A stretch of 48,482 bases of DNA from Trichodesmium sp. MAG_R02 (GCA_023356605.1 JAKQYE010000010.1:1215-49696); one strand, 5' to 3'; positions 17,235-26,606 are shown, numbered from the stretch's first letter. Notes: a model not told the origin generated them from the sequence alone. Program-made: numbers and translations.

Positions 17235-18122
17235 ATGTTAATTAATTCATCAATGGAAGAGAAGCGCAGGAATGAGAAGCACAAAAAAAGCTCGATCGTT
17301 ACACCGAAGAAGCCTCCAGCTCCCCAGAATCTTTTTAAGATTGCACCCCAACCTTTATTTTCAAAAAAACATAACCTAGCTCTACTATGGTCGGCAAAAG
17401 CTGGATGTACTTTTTCCGTTAAGTGGTTTTTTGATAAAATAGGGTTTCTTGATGTGGCTCTGTTCTATCACCCTTGGATTCATTGTTTTCGAACTCAAGT
17501 ATTTTGCGAGTCTGTTGAGTATAAAAGATATTTAAAAAATAGGAATACAGTTGCAGAACTACTCGACGGTGAAATCAAGATTATCAAAGTTGTATGTAAT
17601 CCTTTCTCTAGGGTTGTTAGTTCTTATCTGGCAGCAATTAAGGGAATTACAGCTGCTCAAGACAACTACGATACAGAAAAAATTAGGAACTTTTTAGGCA
17701 GAGAAGTGAACGAAAAAGATACTTTTTCCTTTAGAGAATTTGTAGCATATTTAGAAAGTTTAGATATATTTTTATGCAATATTCACTGGCGGATACAACA
17801 ACACAAGAGCGAAAAAGTAGGTTTAATTGTACCCAATTATATCGTTCACCTAGAGAATAGCTACGAGCAACTAAGGCAAATAGAGATAGAGTTGGGACTA
17901 AATACGAGCAACTTTGACGATCTAAGAAAATCCGGACATCATTCAAAAAGATTAGTAGAATTGGAGGGTTGTTTTGCAGATGAACACTTTACTTTTTTAG
18001 ACAAAGATGTGGCTTTTCCTCCTTCAAAAAATTTTTATGACGACACACTTAAAAAAGCAGTGGCAAATTTATATCAAGTTGATTTTGAATCTTATGGTTA
18101 CGATAAAAACATGACGTTATAA
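17235..18122 (+). CDS. Carbohydrate sulfotransferase-like protein (sulfotransferase family 2)
   Basis: This 295-residue protein has WSAKAGCTF (near residues 52-60) as the likely PAPS 5'-binding loop and VVCNPFSRVVSSYLA (near 119-133) as the 3'-binding segment, in the arrangement of the family 2 carbohydrate sulfotransferases. The sequence differs strongly from the previous gene, so the two are separate enzymes rather than a duplication. No membrane anchor is visible at the N-terminus, which is instead basic (KRRNEKHKK), so it is presumably cytoplasmic. It follows on the same strand 119 bases after the first sulfotransferase. The substrate is unknown; a glycan is inferred from the neighbours. 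Confidence 0.8.
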   Translation: MLINSSMEEKRRNEKHKKSSIVTPKKPPAPQNLFKIAPQPLFSKKHNLALLWSAKAGCTFSVKWFFDKIGFLDVALFYHPWIHCFRTQVFCESVEYKRYLKNRNTVAELLDGEIKIIKVVCNPFSRVVSSYLAAIKGITAAQDNYDTEKIRNFLGREVNEKDTFSFREFVAYLESLDIFLCNIHWRIQQHKSEKVGLIVPNYIVHLENSYEQLRQIEIELGLNTSNFDDLRKSGHHSKRLVELEGCFADEHFTFLDKDVAFPPSKNFYDDTLKKAVANLYQVDFESYGYDKNMTL

Positions 18123-18387
18123 ATTTTGTGCTGCAGGAAATGGGGTGAATTAAAAATTCATAAATTCCAATCTCTAATATTGTTTCTCAAAATTTCCATG
18201 GGTATAGTTTTATCCTACATTCCTTATGAAAAAATATATGACACGAAGAAGGGAAAGATTTAATAAGTGCTACTTTTAATCTCGTCAAAACCCTTGAATA
18301 TTATCAAACCTACATTCTTCACTACAAAATTTAGCACAAAACTCCTGGGAAAGTTGAGTAAGTATTTAGACATCTGAGAAACAAACC

Positions 18388-18494
18388 TTACAGCGCTTTT
18401 CAAATTGATGAACCACATCGCCATAACCAAAGCCTTGTAGGGACGTTGCATGCAACGTCCCTACTGTGGTCGACCGACATGAAAAATGCTGTAA
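18388..18494. mobile_element. MITE family 4 copy, 107 bp, inverse of 4672-4778
   Basis: The ends TTACAGCGCTTTTC and GAAAAATGCTGTAA are inverted repeats with mismatches. The centre has the perfect palindrome GTAGGGACGTTG / CAACGTCCCTAC. It matches 4672-4778 in reverse with only a few differences. It is inserted just before a transposase fragment. Confidence 0.8.
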
Positions 18495-18538
18495 AGTGTA
18501 ATTATAGAGGTGAATTAAAGATAAAAAAAGATGAGAAA

Positions 18539-18627
18539 ATGTCAATAGAAGTTAGTGATATAGACCTCCTAGGTTTGGTAGTAGGAATTATTGATGAGAT
18601 TGGTATGGAAAAGAGAATTAATCAATT
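18539..18627 (+). pseudogene. N-terminal fragment of IS1634-type (DUF4277) transposase
   Basis: From ATG 18539 the frame reads MSIEVSDIDLLGLVVGIIDE followed by IGMEKRINQ, the typical start of DUF4277-containing IS1634-family transposases. After ~30 codons it is cut by the start of a MITE (CAGGACTTACGCA at 18628). The remaining ~450+ codons are absent. A C-terminal relic of the same family is at 21771-22080 on the other strand. Confidence 0.75.
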
Positions 18628-18878
18628 CAGGACTTACGCAAAGAAACCAGGTTTTGACAGTAAATCATTGTTTTTAACACATAAATATTTACGAGAAACC
18701 TGGTTTCTCAGTTTGTTAGTGATATAGACCTCCTAGGTTTGGTAGTAGGAATTATTGATGAGATTGGTATGGAAAAGAGAATTAATCAATTCAGGACTTA
18801 CGCAAAGAAACCAGGTTTTGACAGTAAATCATTGTTTTTAACACATAAATATCTACGAGAAACCGGGTTTCTCAGTTT
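18551..18878. repeat. 164-bp tandem duplication of transposase fragment plus MITE
   Basis: 18551-18714 and 18715-18878 are almost identical (GTTAGTGATATAGACCTCCT begins both). Each contains the transposase start fragment and most of a family 1 MITE. Only the second copy keeps the right MITE end, so the MITE inserted first and the duplication came afterwards. Confidence 0.9.
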
Positions 18879-18894
18879 ACCTGCGTAAGTCCTG
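18792..18894. mobile_element. MITE family 1 copy, 103 bp
   Basis: Terminal inverted repeats CAGGACTTACGCA and TGCGTAAGTCCTG flank an inner inverted pair AGAAACCAGGTTTT / GAGAAACCGGGTTTCTC. A partial copy lacking the right end is at 18628-18714. The termini match 6933-7022. Confidence 0.85.
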
Positions 18895-19084
18895 TGATAG
18901 TGAAAATTAATCCCCATAGCTATAAGGGTTTCAGGGAAAAATTGTGGCGATAGATAAATAAAACTTATCAATTTAATGTTAAGAATGAAAAATTAATATA
19001 CCCCTTGTCAAAAACACACAATGTTTGCTATAGTTTACCACAACTATCAACTATAAAGTTTAAATAAAGAAAGAACTTTTTACC

Positions 19085-21439
19085 ATGGGTGGACCTATAA
19101 CTTTTCTTGACCAATCATTTACTCTAAGTGAAAATAGTGATAATAAAACTATTATTGGGCCTCTAGATGCAACTCAGCCCGATGATAAACCGCTAACATT
19201 TACGATCATCAATAACATAGACTCTGATGAAGATGGAAATTCAGCTTTTAGTATTGATGGAACAAATCTCCTAGTTGATGATAGTGATGATTTTGATTAT
19301 GAAACCAATCCTAATCTTAATATTACCATTGAAGCTAGTGATGGGGAGTTAACAAGTACAGCTACAATTACAGTAAATCTTTCTGATGTAGAAGAATTTA
19401 CCATAATTGAATCCGCAGGGGACGCAACTTTTGCTAAAGCTCCAGATAAGACCTATTGGATCATTGATGGAGACCAAAAACTACAACTGAAAAATCTTAA
19501 TGGCGAAAGTCATAGCGATAACACTAACTCAAATTGGGATGGGATAGCTGTTGAACCTAATAATGATGCAAACGGTTATGACTTTTTACTTAAGGGTAAA
19601 AATCAACGCATTAATCAAGCTTATGTATGGAATACTAATGATGAAGGCGTGATCCTTAACAACTCAGGTTGGCGATCAGGAGGTGGTGTATTCTCGTGGG
19701 AAGAGAAATTTAATGTTGACCTAAATGGAGATGAGGTTATCGGTACTTCTTTTACAACAATTGAAGATAAAGGTACTGCAACTTTTGCTAAAGGTCCACA
19801 AGGGAACTATTGGATAATTGATGGAGAGCAAAAATTACAACTGCGAAAGAATGGAGGCCAAAATCATAGTGATAGCACTAACCCAAATTGGAATGGTATA
19901 GCTGTTGAACGCAATGATTTAGGAGGTTATGATGTTTTACTCAAAGGGGAAAATAAGCGTAGCGGTCAAGCTTATGCTTGGACCACTAATGGTAAAGGTG
20001 TAATTACTGGCCGTTCAGGTTGGAAATCAGGAGGTACTCTATTATCCTGGGAAGAAAGATTTGATATCGACTTAAATAATGATGGAGTTATCGGTTCTTC
20101 TTTTACCACAATTGAAGATGAAGGGACAGCAACTTTTGCTAAAGATTCAGTTAATACTTATTGGATAATTAATGGAAACGAAAAAGTACAACTGCAAAAC
20201 TCTAAAGGCCAAAATTATAGCGACAACACTCACCCAAATTGGGATGGTATAGCCGTTGAAACTAATGACTCGGGAGGTTATGAGTTCTTACTCGAAGGTA
20301 AAAATGGTCGTAATAATCAAGCTTATCTTTGGACTACCAATTCTAAAGGTGTGATTACTGGCCGTTCAGGTTGGGAATCAAAAGGCAATTTATTGTCGTG
20401 GGAAGAGAAATTTAATATTGACTTGAATGGAGATGAAATTATTGGTCCTTCCTTTACCATAGTTGAATCTGAAGGCACAGCAACTTTTGCTAAATATGAA
20501 GACGGTACTTACTGGATAATTGATCAAGATAATAAGTTACAATTACAAAATTCTAGAGGCGAAACTTATAATGACTACACTAGCCCAAATTGGGATGGTG
20601 CAGCTGTTGAAGCTAATGAATCAGGAGGTTATGAATTCCTAGTCTTGGGTAAAAATCAACGCAGTGATGAAGCTTATGTCTGGACTACAGATGCTGAAGG
20701 TGTGATTACTAAAGGCTCCTATGAAGATGTCGATTTTTTCTTTACCACAATTAAATCTGAAGGCACAGTAACTTTTGTTAAAAATTTGGATGGTACCTAC
20801 TGGATAATTGATGAAGACAAGAAGCTTGAACAAGACAGACAACTACAACTGCAAAGTTCCCAAGGTGAAAATTATAGTGATAATACTGACCCAAATTGGG
20901 ATGGTGTAGCTGCAATAGCTAATGAATCAGGAGGTTATGAATTCCTACTCCAAGGTAAAGACGGACTTACTGGCCAAGCTTATGTCATGACTACCGATGC
21001 CGAAGGTATAGTTACTAGCACTTCAGGTTGGAAATCAGGAGTTCCTGCATTGTCATACGAAGAAAAATTTAATTTTGATATAAATGGAGATGGAATTATT
21101 AGCCCCAATTTTACTACAGTTGAATCTGAAGGCACAGCAACTCTTGCTAAGCACTTAGATGGTACCTACTGGGCCTTTGATGTTGATGAAGACAAGAAAT
21201 TAAAATTGCATCTGTATCACGGGGATACGAGTTCTTACGGTCCTGTAGCTGTTGAAACTAATGGTTCAGGAGGTTATAGGCTCCTATACAAATATAAAGG
21301 TAGTCATCAAGCTTTTGTTGACACTTACAACTCTGGAGGTTCATATACTGGCCATTCAGGTGTGAAATCAGGAAATTCTGTGTTGCCATGGGAAGAGGAA
21401 TTTAATGTTGACCTGAATGGAGATAATATAATTGGTTAA
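19085..21439 (+). CDS. Cadherin-like + six W_rich_C repeat surface protein
   Basis: This is a 784-residue acidic protein. Residues 1-~105 form one cadherin-like beta domain (FTLSENSDNKTIIGPLDATQ, ending TSTATITVNLSD). Six tryptophan-rich repeats follow, starting near nt 19403, 19753, 20104, 20455, 20743 and 21111. Each has the pattern ATFAK...YWIIDG...LQL, NWDGIAVE, GGYEFLL, QAYVWTT, SGWKSG, SWEEKFN. Most end with an EF-hand-like loop such as DLNGDEVIG or DLNNDGVIG, probably Ca-binding. Repeat four lacks the SGW...DLNGD part and is ~60 bases shorter. The module is the W_rich_C type (PF07483). There is no signal peptide; export without one, as for many repeat adhesins, is inferred. It lies between the sulfotransferases and the TPR genes, so it is a plausible surface partner or acceptor of the glycan machinery. 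Confidence 0.85.
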   Translation: MGGPITFLDQSFTLSENSDNKTIIGPLDATQPDDKPLTFTIINNIDSDEDGNSAFSIDGTNLLVDDSDDFDYETNPNLNITIEASDGELTSTATITVNLSDVEEFTIIESAGDATFAKAPDKTYWIIDGDQKLQLKNLNGESHSDNTNSNWDGIAVEPNNDANGYDFLLKGKNQRINQAYVWNTNDEGVILNNSGWRSGGGVFSWEEKFNVDLNGDEVIGTSFTTIEDKGTATFAKGPQGNYWIIDGEQKLQLRKNGGQNHSDSTNPNWNGIAVERNDLGGYDVLLKGENKRSGQAYAWTTNGKGVITGRSGWKSGGTLLSWEERFDIDLNNDGVIGSSFTTIEDEGTATFAKDSVNTYWIINGNEKVQLQNSKGQNYSDNTHPNWDGIAVETNDSGGYEFLLEGKNGRNNQAYLWTTNSKGVITGRSGWESKGNLLSWEEKFNIDLNGDEIIGPSFTIVESEGTATFAKYEDGTYWIIDQDNKLQLQNSRGETYNDYTSPNWDGAAVEANESGGYEFLVLGKNQRSDEAYVWTTDAEGVITKGSYEDVDFFFTTIKSEGTVTFVKNLDGTYWIIDEDKKLEQDRQLQLQSSQGENYSDNTDPNWDGVAAIANESGGYEFLLQGKDGLTGQAYVMTTDAEGIVTSTSGWKSGVPALSYEEKFNFDINGDGIISPNFTTVESEGTATLAKHLDGTYWAFDVDEDKKLKLHLYHGDTSSYGPVAVETNGSGGYRLLYKYKGSHQAFVDTYNSGGSYTGHSGVKSGNSVLPWEEEFNVDLNGDNIIG

Positions 21440-21770
21440 CGGAACTCTACTATAATCTTTATGTAAGGATTCAGGTATCAGATATAGGAATCAGAGCAAG
21501 AGCTAATAAGTTATTGCTATCTAGAGTAATATGGCTATTGTCACTGTGTTTAATACCGGCAATAGCCTAAAAGCTCTCAAACCCACATTCTGCACGACAA
21601 AATGTAGTGTATAAAGAGGGGGGGTACTTGAGTCAGTATTTAGACTTATAGTATGGGTCACCGAGTTCTATCGCATCTTAATTATTGCCAAGCGGTTAAT
21701 TCTACAGTACTATTCAATTGTTAATTATTTTAGCGCTTTACCAACTTTCTTGAGGCTCAAGTTTCTCAAC
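21440..21770. other. Intergenic with a short dispersed degenerate repeat
   Basis: CTCAAACCCACATTCTGCACGACAAAATGTAG...GAGTCAGTATTTAGAC at ~21575-21645 resembles stretches at ~18290-18375 and ~29660-29735. The three look like degenerate ends of one former mobile element, whose type I cannot name. Confidence 0.45.
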
Positions 21771-22080
21771 TGAGCAGATAGTATCTTTGACAACTTGGAG
21801 TCAGAAAATTAAATAATTCTAAACGTTCTGGAGTGAAATTAGATATGCTATTAACTCCAGAATTAATCAATAAATGAATTGACTGAAAAGATTGAAATAT
21901 CCAACGTAATGTCGGCCTATTAGTAGGACTGCCTAATTGATTTTTGACCGTAGATTTAGTCGGATTTAAAGTTTGACGCAGTTGACGTTAACCATTACTA
22001 TAAACCAATAAATATCAACCCATAATTAACCCGAAAGCTTCGATCTATGAGGTAATTTAAGGAAGAAACTATCCCTTAAA
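21771..22080 (-). pseudogene. C-terminal relic of IS1634-type transposase
   Basis: The minus strand reads LRQTLNPTKSTVKNQLG, TNRPTLRWIFQSFQSIHLL and FLTPSCQRYYLLS followed by a stop. This is the typical C-terminus of DUF4277/IS1634 transposases. Upstream of it (22000-22080) IDRSF is recognisable, but with frame breaks and stops. Only about 100 codons remain, and the rest of the element is not visible. Confidence 0.7.
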
Positions 22081-22433
22081 AATAAGGGGGTTAAAAAGAA
22101 ATCTAAAACCTCTTTCTACAGATTGTTGTTCCCTGTATTTAGACAACATTGACCCAATTTCTTATCCACAATGGTAAATCTCTATCGTTTGTACAAATTA
22201 AATTTATCATAGATTGTTTTCAATTAGGTCGTTTATCTCTACAAATATCCATAGGTAATTTTAATAGTTTTTGGCTCTAAATATTCTTCGGATTCATCCC
22301 CAAGTGTCTCATAATCTCCATGAACATGAAACGAAGTAGAACCTAGGTGGACTGTGTCTCTAAAAACTTTCAAAACTATATGGTGCTATTATGCTATAAC
22401 ATATAAACTAAAACAAATTATTAAGTTTTAATT

Positions 22434-23303
22434 ATGTCATCATCTTTCAAAGAAGTCGCTGTGGCTCAAAAAAATCTGGAAATGGGCAAACAGCTTAAAG
22501 AGAAGGGTTCGTTCAAAGAAGCGATCGCCAAATACAATATGGCCCTTAAACTAACCCCAGACAACATACAAGCTTTGAACCAGTTGGCTTCGGTTTATGA
22601 AGCCCAAGAAAACTGGGAAGAAGTAGTCAAATGTTGCAGAAAAATTGTGGCTTTCCAACCCAATAATGCTAGGGCATATCTCCGACAGGCCAGAGCTCTC
22701 AAACAACAAAATAAACTCTATGGGGCAATAGCTGCGTTTCAAGAAGCCATTGAAATAGACAAAGACATACTTAAAGCCCAAGACTACAAGCAATTAGGAG
22801 ATCTATTTGTTCAACTAAAAAGCTCTGAAAACCAAAAAGCTCTGGCTAATGATGCGATCGCGACTTATAAAAAAGCTGTGGAACTGAAACCTGATTTCCC
22901 CCCACAGGTTCATATTAGCTTGGCTGACACTCTGCAAAAACAGGAACGCTTTGAGGAAGCTATTGTTTCATATCAAAAAGCATTAGAAGTAAAACCAGAT
23001 TTGGGTGCAGGTGTCTATACTAAGTTAGGGAAAGCCCAGCTCAAACAGGGGCAACTAGACCAAGCGATCGCTACTTATCAAAAAGCAATTGAGTTAGATC
23101 CGAGTTCTGTAGGTGCTTACCAAAATCTGGGGAATGCTTTACAACAAAAAAGCTTATTCAATGATGCAATCAATTCTTATCAAAAGGCGATAGAACTCAA
23201 TCCAAATGCTCCCGGTTTATATCGTTTGATGGGCGATTTAATGACAAAACAAGGTCGGACTACTGAAGCTGCTCAATATTACCAAAAAGCTACTTCAAAT
23301 TAG
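22434..23303 (+). CDS. TPR repeat protein
   Basis: The 289 residues consist of about seven tetratricopeptide repeats (KGSFKEAIAKYNMALKLTP, QERFEEAIVSYQKALEVKP, QGQLDQAIATYQKAIELDP and others) and no other domain. Such proteins are scaffolds. Its repeat sequences are close to those in the glycosyltransferase genes on either side, so it may assemble or regulate them. There is no signal peptide. It starts at ATG 22434 with no strong ribosome site; a weak TTAAGTTTTA run precedes it. The partner is unknown. Confidence 0.85.
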   Translation: MSSSFKEVAVAQKNLEMGKQLKEKGSFKEAIAKYNMALKLTPDNIQALNQLASVYEAQENWEEVVKCCRKIVAFQPNNARAYLRQARALKQQNKLYGAIAAFQEAIEIDKDILKAQDYKQLGDLFVQLKSSENQKALANDAIATYKKAVELKPDFPPQVHISLADTLQKQERFEEAIVSYQKALEVKPDLGAGVYTKLGKAQLKQGQLDQAIATYQKAIELDPSSVGAYQNLGNALQQKSLFNDAINSYQKAIELNPNAPGLYRLMGDLMTKQGRTTEAAQYYQKATSN

Positions 23304-23632
23304 CTAAATCGACGGTAAATCAATGGAGATCAATTTCAATATATTTTGCTCTCATACCAATTCCCATGCATTAATGCTCAACTTAGGTAACACTTGAGTT
23401 ATTAAATGATTAATATAGGTAGAATAAGCATTAGGCTAATTCAAGCTAAGTTAATGTTAGTTATTCTTATGTTTATTACTCTCCTAATCGCTGGTGAATA
23501 AAATATAGAAAAGTTTTTTAGGAATGATATAACTCTCATTTTTACCCCTTAGTTTTCAAGAAAAATTAGGAGGTTATAAACGGGAGTTTTTCTCTATTTG
23601 TAATTGTCTTTATTTTGATTAATTTAATTTAG
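23304..23632. other. Intergenic, nothing recognised
   Basis: AT-rich spacer between two TPR genes on the same strand. CTCCTAATCGC and TAGGAGGTTATAAACGGGAG occur, the latter too far from the next start to serve as its ribosome site. No IS ends were seen. Confidence 0.45.
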
Positions 23633-26356
23633 ATGGAACTTGCTGAAACTTACTTAAAACATGGCAAAAACTACTCTGATGAAGGAAAATGGGAAGAAGC
23701 TATCTTCTATTATAAAAAACTTACTGAACTGCAACCTAATAACTGGGAAGTTTACCAAAATTTAGGAAATGCTTTGTTGGAGATCGAAAGTTGGCAAGAT
23801 GCAGTTACTGCTTACCGTGATGCTATCCAACTTAACCCAAATTTAGATTTTTCTCATTATCAGTTAGGGGAGGCATTAATCAAATTAGAACAGTGGCAGG
23901 AGGCGATCGCTGCTTACCAACGCGCTTTAGAACTCAATTCAAATTTACCTAATATCTATCAAAAACTGGGTGACGCGTTTCAAGAAAAAATAACCGCAGA
24001 TCGCATAGCAATATTAAATACTTATAGACAGGAAATTCAGCAAAACCCTGACAATATTCATATTTATAACCGAGCTTTAGAACTTCAACCTAATGATGTG
24101 GAATTCTGTTTTGGTTTGGCTAATGCATTAGCTAAAAAGGGAGAAATTAATCAGGCAATTAACACCTATAAACGGGTACTTCGACTACAACCAACTCACC
24201 CTGAAGCAGCTTTAAAATTAGAGAACCTATTAAACCAACAACAAAATAACTCTCATCTTCAAGTTCAGCAAGTATCATCACTAGAACAATCTAAAAAATC
24301 TTTAGAGAACTTAAGTAAAATAGCCTTAGAAGTATTTTTAAACACAGGTTCTCAAATCATTTTTCCTGAAATCGAGAATCCATTAATTAGTATTATTCTG
24401 ATTTTACATAATCGTGCAGAGTTAACTTTAAGCTGTTTAAATTCAATTCTGAAAAATAGTTTTAGCTCCTTTGAAGTAGTTATTGTCGACAACTGTTCTA
24501 CAGATAAAACTCAGCAGCTACTGTCACAAATTCAAGGAGTAAATATTATTTTTAATCCGGAAAATTATCATTATCTTCTAGCTTGTAACCAGGCAGCTAA
24601 GTTAGCTAAAGGTGATTTTATTTTATTTTTAAATAACGATGCTCAGATTTTAGGAAATAGCATTACTGCGGCAGTTGAAACTATCAAATATTCAGACAAT
24701 ATTGGTGCTGTCGGTGGCAAAATTATTTTCCCCGATGGCACTCTTCAGGAAGCAGGAAGTATCATCTGGCAAGATGGTTCTTGTTTTTGTTACGGAAGGG
24801 GTGATTCTCCAATAGCACCCCAATATATGTTTAGGCGATCGGTTGATTATTGTTCGGGAGTATTTTTGTTAACTCCTCGTAACTTGTTTCTAGAAATGGG
24901 TAGTTTTGATGAAGCTTATCAACCAGCTTATTATGAAGAAACTGATTATTGTGTTCGACTTCAGAAGTTAGGTAAAAAAATCATTTACGAACCCAATGTT
25001 AATATTCTTCACTACGAGTTTGCTAGTTCTAGTCGAGAACAAGGGTTTAAACTGATGGAAACTAACCAAAAAGTCTTTGTAGAAAAACATCAAGATTGGC
25101 TTCAGTTTCAGCATCCACCTGATTCTAATAATGTTTTATTAGCTCGTACTGCTAGGGAAAATCCTTTCACTTTAAGTATAACGAAACGACTGCTTTTTAT
25201 TGATGATAAAATACCTCATCCTTTTTTAGGTTCTGGTTATACCCGCAGTCACAGTATTTTATCTCAAATAGTTAATATGGGATACGCGGTAACATTCTAT
25301 GCTGGAGACCCTTTTTATCAAGAAGAATGGGTGACTACTTATGGAGATATATCCAGAGAAGTTGAAATCATTATCGGTTATGGTTTGCCTCAGTTAAATA
25401 AGTTTCTCCGAGAGAGAAAAGGGTATTACGATATAGTATTTGTCAGCCGTCCTCACAATATAGAAAAATTAAATTCGATATTATTAAAGGTAAATTTATT
25501 AGAGGGAGCAAAGATAATTTATGATTCGGAAGCTCTGTACTGTTTGAGAGAGTTTGAGCGACGAAAATTAGAAGGGGAAAAAATCTCATCAGAGGAAATG
25601 CAAAGGTTAATTGATCAGGAATTAAAATTAGCAGAAACTAGCGATTATATTATTTCAGTTTCAGAAGAAGAAAGGCAGAAATTTATTAAATATGGATATG
25701 AAAAAGTGGAAGTTATCGGACATTTTATGACGCCTTATCCTACAGTTAATAGTTTTTTTCAGCGCCAGAATATTTTATTTGTAGGTGCTATTTATGAATT
25801 AGATTCTCCTAATGCTGACTCAGTAATTTGGCTGTGTCAAGAAATATTTCCTCAAATACAAAGTTACTTAGGTCAAGAGGTTAAGTTGTTAATAGCTGGA
25901 AATAATGAGGTTGAAGGTTTAAAACAAAAAGTTGAAGGATTAGGAAATAGTTCAATTGAAATGTTAGGTCGAGTTGAAGATTTGACAGATTTATATAACA
26001 ACTGTCGAATATTCGTTGCACCGACTCGCTTTGCTGCAGGTATTTCCCATAAAGTTCACGAAGCAGCAGCTTACGGTTTACCTATTGTTAGCACATCTTT
26101 AATTGGTCAACAGTTAGGATGGAAACATGAAACAGAATTATTGGTTGGGGATGATCAGATAAATTTTGCTCAACAATGTGTTAAGCTTTACCAAGATTCA
26201 GCCTTATGGAATGAACTGAGAAAAAATGCCATAAAGCGAGTTGAAACTGAATGTTCTCCTGAATTTTTTTCAGCAACTTTAAAGTCGATCTTAAAATCTT
26301 TAGAAAATTCATTAAAAATACTTACCCCATACATCCCACAGGATTCAAAAAACTGA
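23633..26356 (+). CDS. TPR protein with GT2 and GT4 glycosyltransferase domains
   Basis: This 907-residue protein has TPRs at residues ~1-210. A GT2 (GT-A) glycosyltransferase spans ~248-490: NPLISIILILHNRAELTL, VVIVDNCSTDKT, the DxD-like NNDA near 334, YCSGVFLLTPRNLF and the late acidic motif YEETDY near 434-439. From ~520 a GT4-like GT-B domain follows (LLFIDDKIPHPFLGSGYTRS, IIYDSEALYCLREF, LFVGAIYELDSPNADSV, HKVHEAAAYGLPIVST). It probably makes two glycosidic bonds in the same glycan pathway as the giant protein at 7510, but with a different GT-A family. The last ~25 codons overlap, in antisense, an antitoxin-like frame at 26188-26466, so the original C-terminus may have been altered. Confidence 0.85.
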   Translation: MELAETYLKHGKNYSDEGKWEEAIFYYKKLTELQPNNWEVYQNLGNALLEIESWQDAVTAYRDAIQLNPNLDFSHYQLGEALIKLEQWQEAIAAYQRALELNSNLPNIYQKLGDAFQEKITADRIAILNTYRQEIQQNPDNIHIYNRALELQPNDVEFCFGLANALAKKGEINQAINTYKRVLRLQPTHPEAALKLENLLNQQQNNSHLQVQQVSSLEQSKKSLENLSKIALEVFLNTGSQIIFPEIENPLISIILILHNRAELTLSCLNSILKNSFSSFEVVIVDNCSTDKTQQLLSQIQGVNIIFNPENYHYLLACNQAAKLAKGDFILFLNNDAQILGNSITAAVETIKYSDNIGAVGGKIIFPDGTLQEAGSIIWQDGSCFCYGRGDSPIAPQYMFRRSVDYCSGVFLLTPRNLFLEMGSFDEAYQPAYYEETDYCVRLQKLGKKIIYEPNVNILHYEFASSSREQGFKLMETNQKVFVEKHQDWLQFQHPPDSNNVLLARTARENPFTLSITKRLLFIDDKIPHPFLGSGYTRSHSILSQIVNMGYAVTFYAGDPFYQEEWVTTYGDISREVEIIIGYGLPQLNKFLRERKGYYDIVFVSRPHNIEKLNSILLKVNLLEGAKIIYDSEALYCLREFERRKLEGEKISSEEMQRLIDQELKLAETSDYIISVSEEERQKFIKYGYEKVEVIGHFMTPYPTVNSFFQRQNILFVGAIYELDSPNADSVIWLCQEIFPQIQSYLGQEVKLLIAGNNEVEGLKQKVEGLGNSSIEMLGRVEDLTDLYNNCRIFVAPTRFAAGISHKVHEAAAYGLPIVSTSLIGQQLGWKHETELLVGDDQINFAQQCVKLYQDSALWNELRKNAIKRVETECSPEFFSATLKSILKSLENSLKILTPYIPQDSKN

Positions 26357-26466
26357 GGGGGAGATAAACTTGCTAATTCACCTGCTTTTCCAGCAAAAAT
26401 TTTACCTAGTTCGTACATTTTTAAAGCAGCCATTAACCGTAAATGTTGATCCAAATGTTGCTCCAT
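26188..26466 (-). pseudogene. UPF0175-type antitoxin relic overlapping the glycosyltransferase 3' end
   Basis: The minus-strand frame reads RLMAALKMYELGKIFAGKAG then ELASLSPPQFFESCGMYGVS. This is the core of UPF0175 small proteins (antitoxins of type II systems), which usually read ALKLYE.GKIS.GKAAELAG and end with GVS.FNY. In-frame codons upstream of ATG 26466 also fit the family (DSVNLTQAEM), but there is no start before a TGA, so the N-terminus is lost. The C-terminal part lies wholly antisense to the end of the glycosyltransferase gene. No toxin gene is visible next to it. It may be a relic or a shortened gene still in use. Confidence 0.55.
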
Positions 26467-26606
26467 TTCTGCCTGAGTTAAATTAACAGAATCTATCCCA
26501 CTATTAATGGGATAGGTTCATATAAACCCAGTTTCTATCCGTTAACCTCTACAAAACTTTTTAGCTCTCCAACAAGCTAGTCTTTAGCTATCATTAATTA
26601 GATTTC

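Noticed and set aside
18260-18451. 63-codon minus-strand frame
   Set aside because: It is made of MITE family 4 sequence and a degenerate dispersed repeat, so it is not a gene.
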